This document shows positions 61,230-64,000 of a stretch of 64,000 bases of DNA, in pieces; the stretch's first letter is position 1, and each line of letters opens with the position of its first letter. The stretch is from the NCBI RefSeq assembly GCF_014207445.1, contig NZ_JACHEM010000008.1, forward strand, positions 1 through 64,000, written 5' to 3'. This stretch comes from Streptomyces candidus (GTDB lineage: Bacteria; Actinomycetota; Actinomycetes; Streptomycetales; Streptomycetaceae). The translations under genes and the position numbers were made by a program. The notes under the pieces are model-generated. The model was not told the origin of the DNA. It did not search any database and worked only from the letters and a program-made list of their open reading frames with translations.

Positions 61230-61793
61230 ATGATCCCCGCCGGCATCGAGATGCGCACCCCGACCGCCGCCGACGTACCCGCCCTCGCCGCGGCGTTCCG
61301 GCGCAATCGCGACCACCTGCGGCCGTGGGAGCCGCGACGCCCCGAGTCCTTCTTCACCGAGGAGGGCCAGGCGCGCCGTCTGGGGTCCCTGCTCGCGGAC
61401 CGGGACGCGGGGCGGGCGGTGCCGTGGGTCCTCGTGGACGCCGAACGGGGGCTCCTGGTCGGCGCGTTCACCCTGACCAACGTGGTGCTCGGCCCGTTCC
61501 GCAGCGCGAACCTGGGCTACTGGGTCGACGGATCCTGCACGGGGCGCGGTCTCGCGACGGCCGCCGTCCGGCGGGTCTGCGACGCGGCCCGGGAGGAGAC
61601 GGGGCTGCACCGGATCGAGGCGGCCACGCTGCTGACCAACGCGGCCTCGCAGCGGGTGCTGGAGAAGAGCGGGTTCGAGGAGATCGGGGTGGCGGGGCGG
61701 TACCTGCACATCGACGGGGAGTGGCGGGACCACCGGGTGTTCCAGCGGGTGCTTTTCGAAGGGGAGGGGCTGGTGGGGGGTGCGGGGGAGTAG
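61230..61793 (+). CDS. GNAT acetyltransferase (RimJ-type)
   Basis: A 187-residue acetyltransferase. It opens with IEMRTPTAADVPALAAAF, the acetyl-CoA loop is within LGYWVDGSCTGRGLATAAVR, and the end motif NAASQRVLEKSGFEEIGVA matches the RimJ/RimL group. Its substrate is unknown. The short leader, with ATG 16 bases after the palindrome, has a weak ribosome binding site (TACGGGG). Transcript is probably its own. Confidence 0.88.
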   Translation: MIPAGIEMRTPTAADVPALAAAFRRNRDHLRPWEPRRPESFFTEEGQARRLGSLLADRDAGRAVPWVLVDAERGLLVGAFTLTNVVLGPFRSANLGYWVDGSCTGRGLATAAVRRVCDAAREETGLHRIEAATLLTNAASQRVLEKSGFEEIGVAGRYLHIDGEWRDHRVFQRVLFEGEGLVGGAGE

Positions 61794-61798
61794 GGCGG

Positions 61799-62002
61799 GT
61801 GCGGGTGCGGGTGCGGGTGCGGTGTGCGGGGTGCGGGTGGCGGGGCGTAGGGCCGGGGGAGCACCGTCCGGTGGGTCCGCCCCCTTGCCCGCCCGTTCCG
61901 CCCCCGGGGGGCGGCCCCGCCGCCCGAGGAGGCTGGCGTAGGGGTGGCCTTGCCGCCCGAGGGGCTGGCGTAGGGGTGGCCTCGTCGTCCGAGGAGGCTA
62001 CG
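61799..62002. repeat. Two short tandem-repeat patches
   Basis: GGTGCG-type hexamers repeat about five times from 61797 to 61826. At 61920-62002, a ~32-bp unit (CCGCCCGAGGGGCTGGCGTA plus GGGGTGGCCT and a few bases) occurs about 2.5 times with small changes (GAGGAGG versus GAGGGG, CCTTGC versus CCTCGT). Non-coding, between the acetyltransferase and the CGNR gene. Confidence 0.75.
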
Positions 62003-62085
62003 GGGGTCTGGCGGGGGGTGGAGGGGTTACGGGATGGGGTGGGGGCGGGCACTCTGGGGGCAGGGCGATTCCGGAGGGCATCGGC

Positions 62086-62670
62086 ATGGGCGCGGGCGGT
62101 GTGGGCGGCACGTACACCTGGTGGTTCGACTCCGGGCGGGTCTGCCTGGACCTGCTCGCGACGCGCACCGGAGGTGAGGAGCGGCTGACCGGCCCGGCCC
62201 GGCTGGTCGGGTGGCTGACCGGCGCGGGGCTGGCCCCGGCCGGCACCCCGCTGCGGGGCGTCGACGCCGAATGGGTGGTGCGCTTCTGCCGACTCCGTGA
62301 GGGCGTACGCGAGTTGACGGAGACGGAGCGCTGCCCGGACGGCGCTCTGGAACAGGTGAACGCGCTCGCCGCCGCCGCCCCGCCCGCGCCCCGCGCCGTC
62401 CGCGCGCCCGACGGTTCGCTGACCTGCGTCCTGGTCGGCGAGCCCCGCTGCGAGCAACTCCTCGCCGCCGTCGCCCGGGACGCCGTGAGCCTGCTGACCG
62501 ATTCCGCCGCCCGCGCCGCCCTGCGCCGCTGCGAGGGCGACAACTGCGGCCGCCTGTACCTCGATTCGTCCCGCGGACGCCGTCGCCGCTGGTGCTCCAG
62601 CGAGGTGTGCGGCAACCGCGAACGCGTGGCCAGGCACCGTCGGCGCGCGGCCGTGGCGGCACAGCCCTGA
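62086..62670 (+). CDS. CGNR zinc-finger / ABATE domain protein
   Basis: A 194-residue protein. The N-terminal ABATE-type region (TWWFDSGRVCLDLLATR) is followed by the C-terminal CGNR zinc finger: CEGDNCGRLYLDSSRGRRRR, then WCSSEVCGNRERVARHRRR. The finger is thought to bind DNA in a stress-related role. GGAGGG precedes the ATG. The linker between is Ala/Pro-rich. It lies 176 bases upstream of the ECF sigma factor in the same direction. Confidence 0.9.
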   Translation: MGAGGVGGTYTWWFDSGRVCLDLLATRTGGEERLTGPARLVGWLTGAGLAPAGTPLRGVDAEWVVRFCRLREGVRELTETERCPDGALEQVNALAAAAPPAPRAVRAPDGSLTCVLVGEPRCEQLLAAVARDAVSLLTDSAARAALRRCEGDNCGRLYLDSSRGRRRRWCSSEVCGNRERVARHRRRAAVAAQP

Positions 62671-62846
62671 CGGAGGCACCGGACAGGCGTACGGGACCAG
62701 GTGCGGAGACCCGCTCGCGGCGGGCGCGCGAGGCGTGCGTACACCTCGTACGGAAAGAATCTTGCGCCCCCGCTGAGTCGTGTGCACCCGCCGCCGCGTA
62801 TGGGAGGTCGAGGAAGACCGCGAAGGTCTCGACCGGGAGGTTCACC

Positions 62847-63434
62847 GTGCGCGAGGATGCCGCCGTGGCCGATGACCGTCCGCCCAGGGCCCGGCATCGC
62901 AGCACGCGAGGTTCGTCCCAAACCCCCTCGAAGGAGGAGGAGTTGATGCGGGCCCTGTACCGCGAGCACGCGGGCCCGCTGCTCGCCTTCGTGCTGCGGC
63001 TGGTCGCCGGTGACCGCCAGCGCGCCGAGGACGTCGTGCAGGAGACGCTCATCCGTGCCTGGAAGAACGCCGGTTCGCTCAACCGGGCCACCGGCTCCGT
63101 CCGACCCTGGCTGGTGACGGTCGCCCGTCGCATCGTCATCGACAACCACCGCAGCCGGCAGGCCCGGCCGCAGGAAGTCGAACCGTCGCCGCTGGAGGTC
63201 ATGCCCGCGGAGGACGAGATCGACAAGGCGTTGTGGCTGATGACCCTCAGCGATGCACTGGACGACCTGACCCCGGCGCACCGGGAAGCGCTCGTCGAGA
63301 CCTACTTCAGAGGACGTACGGTCGGCGAGGCGGCCGAGGTGCTCGGCGTACCCAGCGGGACGGTGCGGTCCCGGGTCTTCTACGCACTGCGCTCGATGAA
63401 GCTGGCGCTCGAGGAACGAGGAGTGACGGCATGA
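62847..63434 (+). CDS. ECF-type RNA polymerase sigma factor
   Basis: A 195-residue sigma-70 family factor with regions 2 and 4. Region 2: YREHAGPLLAFVLRLVAGDR and DVVQETLIRAW; region 4 helix-turn-helix: TVGEAAEVLGVPSGTVRSR. The GTG at 62847 has GGGAGG 6 bases upstream; ATG 62946 would delete the start of region 2 context. The stop overlaps the next gene's ATG by 4 bases. The partner is an anti-sigma protein with a zinc motif, so redox or envelope stress control is likely; the stimulus is unknown. Confidence 0.94.
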   Translation: MREDAAVADDRPPRARHRSTRGSSQTPSKEEELMRALYREHAGPLLAFVLRLVAGDRQRAEDVVQETLIRAWKNAGSLNRATGSVRPWLVTVARRIVIDNHRSRQARPQEVEPSPLEVMPAEDEIDKALWLMTLSDALDDLTPAHREALVETYFRGRTVGEAAEVLGVPSGTVRSRVFYALRSMKLALEERGVTA

Positions 63435-64000
63435 GCAGGAGTGACGGCATGAACGTCCCCGAGGGGGAGTCCGTCCACGACGCCGTCGCCGCCTACTCGC
63501 TCGGCGTTCTGGACGAGTACGAGGCCGCCGCCTTCGAGACCCACCTCGCGGGCTGCGGCTACTGCGCCGCCCAGCTCGACGACCTGGCCGGCATGGCGTC
63601 CGTACTGGCCGCCCTCGCCGAACCGCCGGGCCCGCCGCGGGCGCTGACGAAGCCCGGACCTGCGCTGCTCGCGGGGCTCGTCGACGAGGTGGCCGCCCAG
63701 CGCGACCGGGCCGCCCGCCGCAGGCGACGCGGTCTGCGCCTGGCCGCGGCCGCCGCGGCGGTGGTGATCGGCGGCTCCGGCGCGGCCGTCGTCGCGGCGG
63801 CGCACGACGGCGCCGCACCGCCCGCCCGCGCCCTCCCCGCACCCCGCCCCACCAGCCCCGCCGAGGACGCCTTCTTCCACCACATGACCAGGAAAACGGA
63901 GGCCACCGACCCGGCGACCGGGGTCGGCGCCGCGGTCGGCACGGAGGCCAAGGGCTGGGGCACCCACGCCGTCCTGGAACTGAGGAACGTCAGGGGCCCG
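63431..64000 (+). CDS. Anti-sigma factor with zinc motif, truncated by window end
   Basis: 190 codons are present; no stop before the window end. Residues ~38-47 hold the zinc-associated anti-sigma motif HxxxCxxC (HLAGCGYC) that clamps the sigma factor. A membrane helix lies near residues 113-133 (LAAAAAAVVIGGSGAAVVAAA), with the beta-rich part outside. The ATG is coupled to the sigma stop (ATGA). An 18-bp duplication places a second AGGAG-spaced ATG at 63449, giving two starts that differ by six residues. Function: membrane-anchored control of the sigma factor. Confidence 0.9.
   Translation, partial: MSRSDGMNVPEGESVHDAVAAYSLGVLDEYEAAAFETHLAGCGYCAAQLDDLAGMASVLAALAEPPGPPRALTKPGPALLAGLVDEVAAQRDRAARRRRRGLRLAAAAAAVVIGGSGAAVVAAAHDGAAPPARALPAPRPTSPAEDAFFHHMTRKTEATDPATGVGAAVGTEAKGWGTHAVLELRNVRGP

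Overview
The window is a chromosomal segment of a Streptomyces or very close relative. The evidence is the very high GC content with GC-rich third codon positions, frequent GTG starts and one TTG start, an MtrA-MtrB-LpqB operon, a 1647-residue NAD-glutamate dehydrogenase, a tandem pair of PkaA/PkaB-type Ser/Thr kinases, and a MatA/MatB-type aggregation-polymer locus. From memory, the gene order resembles the conserved core of the S. coelicolor chromosome. I see no prophage, transposon, CRISPR array or large biosynthetic cluster.

Layout. 1-89: the 3' end of a 5S rRNA gene and its terminator. 151-5712 (minus): a five-gene operon of a GDPD-like membrane protein, DUF4129, DUF4350, a MoxR ATPase and DUF58. 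5862-12029 (plus): mtnA, then the MtrA/MtrB two-component system and its lipoprotein partner LpqB. 12186-14996: a ComF-type phosphoribosyltransferase, long-form HPF and a LuxR-type response regulator. 15056-16872 (minus): a YcaQ-type DNA glycosylase and an acetyltransferase. 17148-19967: secA. 20143-27802: a 22-bp tandem repeat, an Rv3235-family gene, DUF6912, a HAD hydrolase and the large glutamate dehydrogenase.

28034-37096 is a cell-surface glycopolymer region: a GT87 membrane glycosyltransferase, a two-component export ABC transporter whose ATPase appears frameshifted, a divergent TetR regulator with a perfect pair of inverted operator-like sites, two methyltransferases and a 932-residue glycosyltransferase/glycerophosphotransferase fusion. 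37311-40982 (minus) is a sugar importer without its own ATPase; one permease carries an inserted beta-rich extracytoplasmic domain.

41171-55756 links signalling, translation and division: an FHA-FtsK-like protein divergent from the two kinases, release factor 2, an LAxTG-anchored Gly/Ala-repeat protein, a tiny zinc-ribbon membrane protein, FtsE/FtsX, an S41 protease, SmpB and the tmRNA gene. 56113-61098 is the MatA/MatB/acyltransferase operon for an extracellular aminosugar polymer. The window closes with an acetyltransferase, a CGNR zinc-finger protein, and an ECF sigma factor translationally coupled to an anti-sigma factor that runs off the end.
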